A stretch of DNA of 64,000 nucleotides from Actinomycetaceae bacterium (lineage in GTDB: Bacteria; Actinomycetota; Actinomycetes; Actinomycetales; Actinomycetaceae): contig JAUNKY010000002.1 in the NCBI GenBank assembly GCA_030532515.1, positions 51,063 through 115,062 on the forward strand, written 5' to 3'. How positions within the stretch are numbered: position 1 is the first letter of the stretch; each line of letters starts with the position of its first letter. Made by a program: the position numbers and the translations under genes. Below are positions 37,074-45,493 of this stretch, piece by piece. The notes under the pieces were generated by a model. The model was not told the DNA's origin, made no database searches, and worked only from the letters and a program-made list of their open reading frames with translations.

Positions 37074-37465
37074 GGGAGTTGGAAGTCTTTCCGTGTTCGC
37101 GTTACGTTCACCACGGGAATGCTGAGTGTGTCGTCTAGGTCCTGTTGCCAGTGCTGGCGGTAGAAGACCAGTTTTTGTGTGGGGCGGCGGCGTCTGAGCC
37201 CGGTTACGACGCAAAGTGGAAACGGGTTTCCGATCCGCAGATGAATCCAGGCTGCCGTTTGATGCGAGAATGCTTCATCGGCTTCTAGGAAGGGGGCTAG
37301 CAGGCGCGCTCGGGATGTTTTTGAAGAAAGCAGCGTTTTGGGGCAGAGTAGAGGGCCGATAATTGTCATTTGCGGATGTTGGTCTAAGCCGTGGAAGACG
37401 CAGCGGTTTATGTCTGTTACTGTGAATAGTTGCCCAACTTCGGTGCTTACGTATTTAAAGGTCAT
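37070..37465 (-). CDS. Hypothetical protein, weakly AbiEi C-terminal-like
   Basis: A 131-residue basic protein convergent with rel and overlapping it by four bases. The stretch FSHQTAAWIHLRIG, followed by GLRRRRPTQKLVFY and IPVVNVTRT, resembles the central part of actinobacterial AbiEi-type (type IV antitoxin) proteins, but it is short, has no N-terminal winged helix and no adjacent toxin gene. It may be a shortened relative, a decayed gene, or unrelated. The start lacks a well-spaced ribosome-binding site. The repeat arrays begin about 130 bp upstream. Confidence 0.45.
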   Translation of the reverse strand: MTFKYVSTEVGQLFTVTDINRCVFHGLDQHPQMTIIGPLLCPKTLLSSKTSRARLLAPFLEADEAFSHQTAAWIHLRIGNPFPLCVVTGLRRRRPTQKLVFYRQHWQQDLDDTLSIPVVNVTRTRKDFQLP

Positions 37466-37595
37466 ATTCCTATTTTGGCGGGTCTGAACAACGTAAAAAA
37501 GACGCTGTGGATAACCGTGATCCTGTTGCGGGTGCTTAAAATAGATGAATCGGGGTTTTGAAGCAGTTTCCGAGCCGGATTCAGCTGGGGGTTTT

Positions 37596-37756
37596 TGAAA
37601 CTCGTATCAAACTTGCATTTAGATACGAGTTATCCCCGGTTTAAGTCTGGTTTTGGCGATAACTCGTACCGGAATCGGTTTTAGATACGAGTTATCCGGA
37701 TTTTGGGTGGTTTTATGGTGATAACTCGTATCAGTTTAGGGTTTTGATACGAGTTT
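37596..37756. repeat. 62-bp-period hairpin array, locus A (three units)
   Basis: Three 39-bp hairpin units start at 37596, 37658 and 37720, exactly 62 bp apart. Each is an arm like GATAACTCGTATC, a 13-base middle, and the arm GATACGAGTTATC. The 23-bp spacers (37635-37657, 37697-37719) differ in sequence but not in length. Outer arms are degenerate in units 1 and 3. The same design recurs at 54599-54761. No open frame across it is credible. Confidence 0.9.
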
Positions 37757-37877
37757 GGATTTCCTTACGTGGTAATGGCGTGTTTGATGAGCCACAGCTT
37801 TCATTGGAATCCTCCCGGTAGTATTTTGCGGGGGACATCGGCGACGATTGGTGTAGTGACGCGCGGTCTGGGGGCTG

Positions 37878-38015
37878 AATTCGCATACGAAAGCCGTTTC
37901 CCGTGCGAATTTGGCACCTGCCAACGCTGAATTCGCATACGAAAGCCGTTTCCCGTGCGAATTGGGCGCCCGCCAACCTTCAATTCGCATACGAAAGCCA
38001 TTTCCCGTGCGAAAG
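37878..38015. repeat. 52-bp-period hairpin array, locus A (three units)
   Basis: Three 34-bp units start at 37878, 37930 and 37982, exactly 52 bp apart. Each runs AATTCGCATACGAAA, GCCG loop (GCCA in unit 3), TTTCCCGTGCGAATT, forming a 15-bp hairpin with two mismatches and a G-T pair. The 18-bp spacers are related to each other. Unit 3 is degenerate at its right end. The same unit and period recur at 63831 near the right window edge. Confidence 0.9.
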
Positions 38016-38022
38016 AGAAAAA

Positions 38023-38059
38023 CTGGGGTGGGATTCCCAAAACGGGAACCCCACCCCAG
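38023..38059 (-). terminator. Terminator of the DUF349 gene
   Basis: A 16-bp stem with one mismatch (CTGGGGTGGG pairing with CCCACCCCAG, plus TTCCC with GGGAA) and an AAAAC loop. On the minus strand it is followed by TTTTTCTCTTT, so it serves the DUF349 gene. Confidence 0.85.
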
Positions 38060-38094
38060 TAAAGTCTATTGACTTAGCGACGTTAAGCTACGAA

Positions 38095-39414
38095 TCAGTC
38101 AAGGTCAGCAGAAATCTGCTTAAACCATTCGCGCTTGGTGGCCAAGGCTTCTTCCAAAGACGCCTTCTTCTTAGCATCAGTGGTGGTAGCCAACTTAGCT
38201 TCCAAATCAGCGATAGCTTCTTCCAACTGACCCAGCATACCCTCGGTACGAGCTTTCGCATCTGGATCAGAGCGACGCCACTGTTCCTCTTCAGCTTCGA
38301 CGATGGCGCTTTCTACCGCGCGCATACCGCCCTCGATCCGACCCAAGTCAGCCCGTGGAATCCGGCCGATACCCTCCCAACGATCCAAAATGCTACGCAG
38401 TGCATCTTGAGCCGCAGCCAAATCGGTAACTGGCAACAAAGCTTGAGCTTCCGCTAAGAGCGCTTCCTTAGCCTCCAAGTTAGCGCGGAACTCAGATTCG
38501 ACCGCTTCGGTGTTGGCCCGGCGAGCATCGAAGAAAACCTGCTGAGCAGCACGGAAACGTGCCCACAGAGCGTCATCTTCCTTAGGGGTAGAACGACCCG
38601 CCTTCTTCCACTCTTCCAACAGCTCACGGTAAGCAGCCGCAGTTACGCCCCAATCAGTAGAGTTCTGCAGTTCTTCCGCACGAGTAATCAGAGCTTCCTT
38701 AGCGCGGCGAGCTTCAGACTGACGAGAATCCAGAGCAGAGAAGTACTGGCGACGGTGCCGGTCCAAAGTAGTCCGCGCGGTAGAGAAGCGCTTCCACAGT
38801 CCATCTTCGGTGCTGCGATCCAGACGTGGACCCTTCCGCTGCAGTTCCTTCCACTGTTCGAGCAGCTGACGCATCTTTTCAGTAGACTGCTTCCACTGCG
38901 TCTTAGCGGGATCCTGGGCAGCTAGCTTTTCAGCAGCTTCCACCAAAGCAGTGCGTTCGACCAAAGCAACTTCCTTAGCGGCCTTACGCTCTGCTTTAGC
39001 CTGTTCCTTACGTTCTTCTGCCACCTTCTCTAAATCTGCCAAGCGGGCGCGCAACCCATCCAAGTCGCCAACGGCAGCTGGCTCAACAAGCGAGCTAGAA
39101 ATCGACTTAATCGTGGATTCAATGTCCTTTGGAGAAAGAGTCTGCAAACGAGCTTCGAAAAGATTAACGGAAGCTTCGAGGTCTAAGAAACGACGGATGT
39201 AAAGACTGAATGGGTTCTCAGGCAAACCATCCGGGTAAGAACCTACCTGACGTTCGCCAGCAGATTCGCGTACCCAAATATTGCCGGATTCATCAACCCG
39301 ACCAAATTTCGCCGCTTCTTCTTCCTTTGAAACCGAAGCAGGTACTACTTTAGGCTTAGGGGAGTTTACTTCAGGGGATTCGTTCTTTACAGTTTCGTCA
39401 GTTGGGTTGCTCAC
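38095..39414 (-). CDS. DUF349 repeat protein
   Basis: A 439-residue, highly charged, almost wholly helical protein. Several DUF349 helical repeats of about 70 residues are recognisable from residue 150 by repeated W-[KR]-x-[AL]-[GR] patterns (LWKRFSTARTTLDRHR, LWARFRAAQQVFFDARR, RWEGIGRIPRADLGR). The N-terminus is a charged linker. The start is GTG behind AGGAGT. Function is unknown; coiled-coil scaffold or nucleic-acid roles are inferred only. Its neighbours rel, the metallo-hydrolase and hisS match the usual actinobacterial order. Confidence 0.88.
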   Translation of the reverse strand: MSNPTDETVKNESPEVNSPKPKVVPASVSKEEEAAKFGRVDESGNIWVRESAGERQVGSYPDGLPENPFSLYIRRFLDLEASVNLFEARLQTLSPKDIESTIKSISSSLVEPAAVGDLDGLRARLADLEKVAEERKEQAKAERKAAKEVALVERTALVEAAEKLAAQDPAKTQWKQSTEKMRQLLEQWKELQRKGPRLDRSTEDGLWKRFSTARTTLDRHRRQYFSALDSRQSEARRAKEALITRAEELQNSTDWGVTAAAYRELLEEWKKAGRSTPKEDDALWARFRAAQQVFFDARRANTEAVESEFRANLEAKEALLAEAQALLPVTDLAAAQDALRSILDRWEGIGRIPRADLGRIEGGMRAVESAIVEAEEEQWRRSDPDAKARTEGMLGQLEEAIADLEAKLATTTDAKKKASLEEALATKREWFKQISADLD

Positions 39415-39636
39415 GATACTCCTAATAAGGGACGGGGTTGGGTAAAAACCTGACCGTTCGACATTGATGCGTTAAGTTTCTGTAGCCGCAAGGACGCGGA
39501 TGATGTAGAAAACCTACAGGATTAATCTTACGTCTTTTGTAAAGGCTACACAGCAATTTTTAAAGAATGTTACGAGATTTAGATGCACTAAAGGCTCGCA
39601 TCGTATTTTTAGGCGTCGCGGGCTAAACTTGAGACT

Positions 39637-40344
39637 ATGAGAATCCACAGTATCGTTGCGGAAATGTTTTCCGAAAATACCTTTGTAATTACTCCAAGTA
39701 ATGCTACTCGGGCCCTGATTGTCGACCCGGGAGTAGGAGTATCCAAACAGGTACAAAACTATCTGGAAGAACACGGTTTAGAAGCCGGCGCGGTGCTCTT
39801 AACCCATGGGCACCCAGACCACGTGTGGGAAGCTGCTAACTTTGATGTTCCCGTGTGGATTCCCAGCCCAGACCTCTACCGCTTAGAAGATCCGCTTTCA
39901 CACCTGCCCTTAGGGATTAGTTTCCCCAGCGATTGGGTAAAACCTACAAATATTCAAGAAATTCCGGCAGGAACCTTCCAACCTGTTCCGGGCCTGCCCA
40001 TGCTAATGGTGCCTGCCCCGGGCCATACCGAAGGCTCGGCGATCTTCCTCTTCGAACTGGGTGAAACAGACCAGCTAGAAACCAATCTGCAAAGCCAGTG
40101 GCTAGAAACCGCTTTTGCCACGGCACAACCGTTTGCTTTAGCCGGTGATGTTATTTTCATGCAGGGAGTGGGCCGCACTGACCTGCCAGGTGGCGATGAA
40201 ACGCAGATGCGTCATTCCCTACGTACCTTGGCGAACTCGATTGACCCACGCACGATTTTGCTTCCCGGACACGGGTACATCACCCAGTGGGGGTTTGAAC
40301 AAACTCACAACGCCTATGTAAAACGCGCTAAGCGGTTGGGCTGA
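39637..40344 (+). CDS. Metallo-beta-lactamase-fold hydrolase (glyoxalase II-like)
   Basis: A 235-residue hydrolase. The zinc motif is LLTHGHPDHVWEA (about residue 54-62), with further ligands in PAPGHTEGSAIFLF, FALAGDVIFMQGVGR and LLPGHGYIT. Homologues between rel and hisS in Mycobacterium are annotated as glyoxalase II; the thioester substrate is inferred. TAAACT at 39624-39629 lies seven bases before the ATG and there is no ribosome-binding site, so this gene may also be leaderless. Confidence 0.88.
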   Translation: MRIHSIVAEMFSENTFVITPSNATRALIVDPGVGVSKQVQNYLEEHGLEAGAVLLTHGHPDHVWEAANFDVPVWIPSPDLYRLEDPLSHLPLGISFPSDWVKPTNIQEIPAGTFQPVPGLPMLMVPAPGHTEGSAIFLFELGETDQLETNLQSQWLETAFATAQPFALAGDVIFMQGVGRTDLPGGDETQMRHSLRTLANSIDPRTILLPGHGYITQWGFEQTHNAYVKRAKRLG

Positions 40345-40404
40345 AACCGTTAAAACAACTAAACTTAGATTTACACCCGTAACCTAGACTAGAGAAAGAT
40401 ACCC

Positions 40405-41736
40405 ATGGTTGCACGCACTTCACTTTCCGGATTCCCCGAATGGCTGCCTGAAGGTCGCATTGTTGAAAACGCGATCCTCGACCACCTGCGGAGGACCTTC
40501 GAACTGCATGGGTTCGCTTCCTTGGAAACCCGCGCCGTGGAAACTTTGGACGAACTGCAGCGCAAGGGTGAGACTTCTAAAGAAGTTTATGTGCTTTCTC
40601 GGCTTCAGGATCTCAAAGAAGAACGCGCTTCGAAGAAAGAGCGCCCTTTGGGGTTGCACTTTGACCTGACGGTGCCTTTTGCTCGTTTCGTAATTGAAAA
40701 CGCCGGGGCTTTAGCGTTTCCGTTCCGCCGCTACCAGATTCAAAAGGTATGGCGCGGGGAACGCCCTCAGGATGGACGTTTCCGCGAGTTTACGCAGGCA
40801 GATATTGACGTAGTAGGGGACGGATCTTTAGCTTTCCACCACGAAGTTGAACTGCCTCTGGTAATGGTTGAGGCTCTTTCTGGCCTGCCTATTCCTCCGG
40901 TTACGGTGCTGGTCAACAACCGCAAGGTAGTGCAGGGCTTTTGTGAAGGAATTGGGATTTCTGCAGTTGATGAGGCGCTGCGGGCGATCGACAAACTGGA
41001 TAAGATCGGTGCTGCCGGAGTTTTAGCGGAAATGCTAGAAAACGGGATTTCTCAAGCGCAGGGTGAAAAACTGCTGGAATTGGCAGCGATTCGCGTTTCT
41101 ACTAACGTTACTGAAGCAGTCCAGGCACTGGGCGTTGAAAATGACTTGCTGGCAACCGGTTTGGCTGAACTTGAAGCTTTGCTGGAAGCTGCTTCAAAGC
41201 GAGCACCTGGCAAGGTGGTAGCGGATCTGAAGATCGCCCGCGGTTTGGACTACTACACCGGTTCAGTTTACGAAACCGTTTTGGAAGGACACGAAGACCT
41301 GGGTTCAATCTGTTCCGGTGGTCGCTATGATTCGTTGGCTACTAACGGTAAGCGCACTTACCCAGGGGTTGGGCTTTCTATTGGGGTTTCCCGTTTGGTT
41401 TCTCGGATTTTGGGGCAAGAGCTGATCACGGCTTCTCGGGCTGTGCCTTCTTGCGTGCTGGTTGCGGTTAACGATGAAGCACACCGCGCCCAGGCAGACG
41501 ATGTGGCATATGAGCTGCGTAAGCGTGGCATTGCGACGGAAGTTAGCCCTTCTTCAGCGAAGTTTGGTAAGCAGATTAAGTATGCGGATCGCCGGGGGAT
41601 TCCTTTCGTTTGGTTTACCGACGAGGACGGTGCTCACACGGTTAAGGATATTCGCAGCGGTGAACAGGTCGCTGCTGATCCGCAGGTGTGGATGCCGGCT
41701 GAAACTGATTTGCAGCCGCAGCTGTTGGTCAAGTGA
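40405..41736 (+). CDS. hisS: Histidyl-tRNA synthetase
   Basis: A 443-residue class II synthetase. Motif 2 is RYQIQKVWRGERPQDGRFRE followed by FTQADIDVVG; the histidine signature is KIARGLDYYTGSVYE; motif 3 is YPGVGLSIGVSRLVS. The C-terminal anticodon domain starts near residue 345. The long form with KKERPLGLHFDLTVPFARFV is typical of Actinobacteria. AGAGAAAGA precedes the ATG. Confidence 0.95.
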   Translation: MVARTSLSGFPEWLPEGRIVENAILDHLRRTFELHGFASLETRAVETLDELQRKGETSKEVYVLSRLQDLKEERASKKERPLGLHFDLTVPFARFVIENAGALAFPFRRYQIQKVWRGERPQDGRFREFTQADIDVVGDGSLAFHHEVELPLVMVEALSGLPIPPVTVLVNNRKVVQGFCEGIGISAVDEALRAIDKLDKIGAAGVLAEMLENGISQAQGEKLLELAAIRVSTNVTEAVQALGVENDLLATGLAELEALLEAASKRAPGKVVADLKIARGLDYYTGSVYETVLEGHEDLGSICSGGRYDSLATNGKRTYPGVGLSIGVSRLVSRILGQELITASRAVPSCVLVAVNDEAHRAQADDVAYELRKRGIATEVSPSSAKFGKQIKYADRRGIPFVWFTDEDGAHTVKDIRSGEQVAADPQVWMPAETDLQPQLLVK

Positions 41737-41758
41737 CTTTTGCCGACGGTGAAATGTA

Positions 41759-43489
41759 ATGGTGGAGATTAGTTCATTAACGAAGCTAAGCGAAGCGCTT
41801 AAAGATTTGCGGTTTGTTTTTAGCCAGCCTGATTTCACCGCGGCTGACGCCCAGCGGACGCGAGTCATTCACAAACTTGATAATCATGTGCTGCCGCGTC
41901 TGCGTAATTTGGAAGCGCCGCTGATTTGTGTGGTGGCCGGGTCAACCGGATCTGGTAAATCTACGTTAGTTAACTCTTTATTGGAAACTAATGTGGCTAC
42001 TTCTTCTGCGGTGCGACCCACCACTCGCCGCCCGCTATTGTTGCATTCTGTCCAGGATACGCAGTGGTTTAAGGCAGGAAGCCCGATTTTACCGCAGTTA
42101 GCTAAGGTAGAAGTGGCAGCGGAAGCTCCGCCTACACCGGCTCACGTGGGGACCCATCAAGAGATTGAAATTCGTACCAACGCGAAGTTGCCAGCGGGTT
42201 TGGCTCTCTTAGATGCCCCTGATTTTGATTCGCTGGCGACTGAGAACCGGGTGCTGGCCCGCCAGTTGCTGGATGTGGCTGATATGTGGGTTTTTGTCAC
42301 CACCGCAACGCGCTATGCGGATGCAGTTCCCTGGGAAGTACTTCGTGAAGCGAAGGCGCGGAATATTACTTTAGCGGTGGTGCTTAATCGCACGCCGTTG
42401 GCAGCTGCTGGTGAAGTTAGTACGGATCTTTCTCGTTTGCTAACTGAGGCGGGGTTAGAGAATCTACCTTTGTGGGTGATTCCGGAGGTTTCGTTGGAAT
42501 CCGGTAGAATTCCGCCTTCGCAAGTGCAGCCACTGCTACGGTGGTTGGATTCGCATACTTTAGATAGCCACCTGCGGATTGCTACGGCAATGCGTGCTCT
42601 TTTGGGGACTGCGCGGGTCCTGACCGCGGATGCGCGCGCGGTTCGTCAGGTGGCGTCGAAGCAGCAGGAGCTGCTAACCGAAGCGCGTTTGGTAGCGCAT
42701 CAGCAGATTGAAAAGGCAGTTGAGCAAGTTTCTCAGGCTTCTGCGAATGGGAGTTTGCTGCAGGGTGAAGTTTTAGCTCGCTGGCAAGAGCTGGTGGGGG
42801 TTTCTGAGCTTTCGCAGTTGATTGAAAAAGGTTTGAGCCTGTTTAAGTTTAAGGTGAAGAGTTTCTTTACCGGACAAAAACCGCAGGTGGAGTCTGTTGA
42901 AGTGGCTTTGGAGTCCGGCTTGGCAGCGGTTATTGCCGCCGAGTTATTGGCTGCGCAGCGCCGTCTTCGCGGGCAGTGGCAGGCAAGTCCTTACCTGCAG
43001 GTTTTTGCAGAGCAGATGGCAGATTTTTCGCCGGCGCAGATTGAGTCGCAGGCGCAGCGTTTAACCATTCGTTGGCAGCGTGAGCTGTTAGAGATGATTC
43101 GTTCCGAGGGCGGTTCAAAACGTACTACGGCAAGAGTGATGGCTGCGGGCGTGAACCTATTGGGGGTAGCTTTGATGATTGTCATCTTTGCTTCTACCGG
43201 GGGGTTAACTGGCGCTGAACTGGGAGTAGCGGGGACTACTTCGGTGGTTGCTCAGAAGCTGTTGGAAGTAATTTTTGGTGAGCAAGCGGTGAAGAGTATG
43301 ACGAAGCGTGCTCACGTGAAGTTAGTTGAGTTAGTGGCGGAGTTTTACAGCCAAGAGTTCACTACTGTGGTGCAAGCAATTCCAGAGCCTGTGGAGATTG
43401 ACGCTTTAACTGCGGCTATTTTTGGGGCAGAGGCAACCGTGCGAGAACTGGAATTTGAGGTGCGTAGCAGGTTAGGGGAGAGACTGTGA
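41759..43489 (+). CDS. Dynamin-like/Era-type GTPase with membrane segment (first of pair)
   Basis: A 576-residue GTPase. The P-loop is AGSTGSGKSTLVNSL (about residue 60), an altered G3 region reads LLDAPDFDSLA, and a G4-like LAVVLNRTPL follows. After about residue 300 the protein is helical, with a hydrophobic stretch at about 460-500 (VNLLGVALMIVIFASTGGL) that should touch or cross the membrane. It overlaps the second GTPase gene by four bases (GTGA). Such pairs in Streptomyces include the dynamin-like DynA/DynB used in sporulation septation; this assignment is inference. It follows hisS by 22 bp. Confidence 0.75.
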   Translation: MVEISSLTKLSEALKDLRFVFSQPDFTAADAQRTRVIHKLDNHVLPRLRNLEAPLICVVAGSTGSGKSTLVNSLLETNVATSSAVRPTTRRPLLLHSVQDTQWFKAGSPILPQLAKVEVAAEAPPTPAHVGTHQEIEIRTNAKLPAGLALLDAPDFDSLATENRVLARQLLDVADMWVFVTTATRYADAVPWEVLREAKARNITLAVVLNRTPLAAAGEVSTDLSRLLTEAGLENLPLWVIPEVSLESGRIPPSQVQPLLRWLDSHTLDSHLRIATAMRALLGTARVLTADARAVRQVASKQQELLTEARLVAHQQIEKAVEQVSQASANGSLLQGEVLARWQELVGVSELSQLIEKGLSLFKFKVKSFFTGQKPQVESVEVALESGLAAVIAAELLAAQRRLRGQWQASPYLQVFAEQMADFSPAQIESQAQRLTIRWQRELLEMIRSEGGSKRTTARVMAAGVNLLGVALMIVIFASTGGLTGAELGVAGTTSVVAQKLLEVIFGEQAVKSMTKRAHVKLVELVAEFYSQEFTTVVQAIPEPVEIDALTAAIFGAEATVRELEFEVRSRLGERL

Positions 43490-45093
43490 AAGGTTTATTT
43501 AACCGTCATCAGGTTGATCCTGTACGTTTGGTGAAGGAGTTTCGGGAGCTACTTGCCTTAGCTCAGCCGGATCTTTCGCACGCTACATACACGCAGTTTC
43601 TGGAAGTAGCTGAGCTAGCTGATGAGCGGTTGGGGTTAGATCCGACCACTGCTGTGGTAGCTTTGGTGGGGGCTACCGGGTCTGGGAAATCGAGTTTGTT
43701 TAACGCACTGTTAGGAGCTGATTTAGCTCCGACGGGTGTGCGCCGACCTACGACCACTGAACCGATTGCGGCGGTGCAGATTTCTGCGTCAGCAACGCGG
43801 CTGCTGGATTGGCTGGAGATTAAGCATCGGGTACAGATCCCCGCGGATGGTTTGCTTCCGGATAATGTAGCTTTAATTGATTTACCTGATGTCGATTCGA
43901 TTGCCGCAAAAGGAAGAGAAGTCGTTTCTTTTTTGGCTAAACGAGTTGACTTATTAGTGTGGGTTACGGATCCGCAAAAGTATGCCGATAATTTGCTACA
44001 CACTGAGTTTATTCGCCCGCTGGCTAAACATGCGCAGACGACTATTGCGGTGCTTACGAAGAGCGATTTGTTAGCTGCTAATGACCTGCAGGTGGTGACT
44101 GCTGATCTGCAGCGTATCTTGGAAGCTGCCCAGGTTAATCGGCCGCAGGTGGTGGCAGTTTCTGCTACGGAAGGAACTGGCGTTAATCAGCTACGCGCGC
44201 TTTTGGCTGAGGCAGCGACTGAACAGTTGAAACAGTCTCAGAAGCTGCTGAATGCATTGGAAGTTTCTAAAGAGCAGCTAGTCGACGAAGTTTTTGCGGG
44301 TAAGCCTTTAGCTGAGGTTGTGCCGGCTTTTAATGCTTTGACACAGACGGATCTGCAAGAGCCGCTTCGCAAGGCGGTATATGAAGTGGCGCGGGTGCCT
44401 TTGTTGCAAGAGACAGTGGCAGCTAGCTACCGGTATCGCGCTGGATTAGCGTGTGGTTTTTGGCCGCTTAGAAAGTTACGGTTGCTTAAAGCAGATCCAG
44501 CGAAACGGTTGCATTTAGAAGGTATTAATAGTGTACGGAACCTTGAGCCTTCCCAGCCTGCCTTGCAGGCGTTGGAAGTTTCCGTACAGGCGAAGGTTTC
44601 TGCTTTGCAATCGCAGCTTCCGCAACGCTGGTATCGCCAAGTGCAAGGCCGTGCTGTAAGTGGGGTAGAGGCGATTAGTGAGGAGATCTCTGTTGAGTTA
44701 GCCCAGGTGGAACTACCGGTTCAGGTGGGGAAACCTACTTGGTGGAAAGTGGCTAACTGGGTGCAGCTGCTGGGGTGGGTGACTGCTTTAGTGGGGGGCG
44801 GCTGGTTGTTTGCGTTACAGGTTGCGCGGAATCTGCTGCTAATTGAACTTCCGGTGTCTAGGTGGGCTTACGTACCTGTCCCGGTTTGGCTGTTAGTTGC
44901 GGGAATCATCGTCGCATCAACTGTGAGCTTGGTCACATATGTAATTGTTGGGTATGTTTCCAAAAAAGTCGCCCGACAATCAATTGGGTTGTTAGCTCAA
45001 AGGTTGGATAAAGTAACTGAGCGGGTGTTAATTGACCCTATCGGTAAAGAGCTTGAGCGACAGTTAGCTATCTTGCAGAAGTTAGTTAAATAG
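43486..45093 (+). CDS. Dynamin-like/Era-type GTPase with two membrane helices (second of pair)
   Basis: A 535-residue GTPase with P-loop VGATGSGKSSLFNALLG (about residue 61), G3-like LIDLPDVDSIA and G4 IAVLTKSDLL, which keeps the canonical TKSD form unlike its partner's NRTP. Two strong membrane helices lie at about residues 425-445 and 465-490. The start is GTG inside the upstream gene's stop. The two proteins share layout and probably form a hetero-oligomer at the membrane. No gene follows for 400 bp. Confidence 0.75.
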   Translation: MKGLFNRHQVDPVRLVKEFRELLALAQPDLSHATYTQFLEVAELADERLGLDPTTAVVALVGATGSGKSSLFNALLGADLAPTGVRRPTTTEPIAAVQISASATRLLDWLEIKHRVQIPADGLLPDNVALIDLPDVDSIAAKGREVVSFLAKRVDLLVWVTDPQKYADNLLHTEFIRPLAKHAQTTIAVLTKSDLLAANDLQVVTADLQRILEAAQVNRPQVVAVSATEGTGVNQLRALLAEAATEQLKQSQKLLNALEVSKEQLVDEVFAGKPLAEVVPAFNALTQTDLQEPLRKAVYEVARVPLLQETVAASYRYRAGLACGFWPLRKLRLLKADPAKRLHLEGINSVRNLEPSQPALQALEVSVQAKVSALQSQLPQRWYRQVQGRAVSGVEAISEEISVELAQVELPVQVGKPTWWKVANWVQLLGWVTALVGGGWLFALQVARNLLLIELPVSRWAYVPVPVWLLVAGIIVASTVSLVTYVIVGYVSKKVARQSIGLLAQRLDKVTERVLIDPIGKELERQLAILQKLVK

Positions 45094-45493
45094 ATAGTGT
45101 CTATGGTGTTGTGTTCGTAGTCCCGTAAATCCAGTGTGTTCGTGCAGGTTTGATAGTGGCGATACATGGGGTAGAAATACTTTTATATGGGCCTCAATCT
45201 TAAGGAACTCTAAAAGTTCTCTGACAATAGCCCGATTTTTTCCTAAAAAATCCGACTTTTATCTGTGAATTGCAGGAACTTTCGGTGCGGCGCATTAAAA
45301 ATTGCGCCATTCTTGCATGTTCGTTTCCTCTGAGAAACTGACCGCTTGCTTAGTTGATTCTCCGTACGCTTTATAAAGATCGTTGATTCTTGTAAATTTA
45401 AAGTAGCAGTCTAATGTCTTTGTGGCAGCTGAAGCGTTTTGCTTTAACTTAGATTGTTTAAATAATAAACTAATATGCCAGGAGGTCATTTCG
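45094..45493. other. 400-bp intergenic stretch before the adhesin gene
   Basis: No credible gene. It is A+T-rich and holds small inverted repeats that could end the GTPase transcript: GATTTTTT-CCT-AAAAAATC at 45234-45252 followed by scattered T residues, and GGCGCA with TGCGCC at 45289-45308. The adhesin promoter and ribosome-binding site occupy the last 55 bp. The A+T content and size suggest upstream regulation of the adhesin, but no specific operator is recognisable. Confidence 0.5.
45439..45486 (+). promoter_or_regulatory. Promoter and strong ribosome-binding site of the LPXTG adhesin gene
   Basis: TTGCTT (45439-45444) and ATAATA (45462-45467) are spaced 17 bp. AGGAGGTC at 45480 is a near-perfect anti-16S match and fixes the ATG at 45494 over the upstream in-frame GTG at 45422. 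Confidence 0.6.

Noticed and set aside
37596..38015. CRISPR array
   Set aside because: Units are palindromic hairpins with only three copies. Spacers are 18 or 23 bp, too short, and related to one another. There are no cas genes and no leader.
37731..38457. Open frames across the 52-bp array on both strands
   Set aside because: They exist only because 52-bp units repeat (peptides such as FARETAFVCEF recur), they lack ribosome-binding sites, and one runs antisense into the DUF349 gene.
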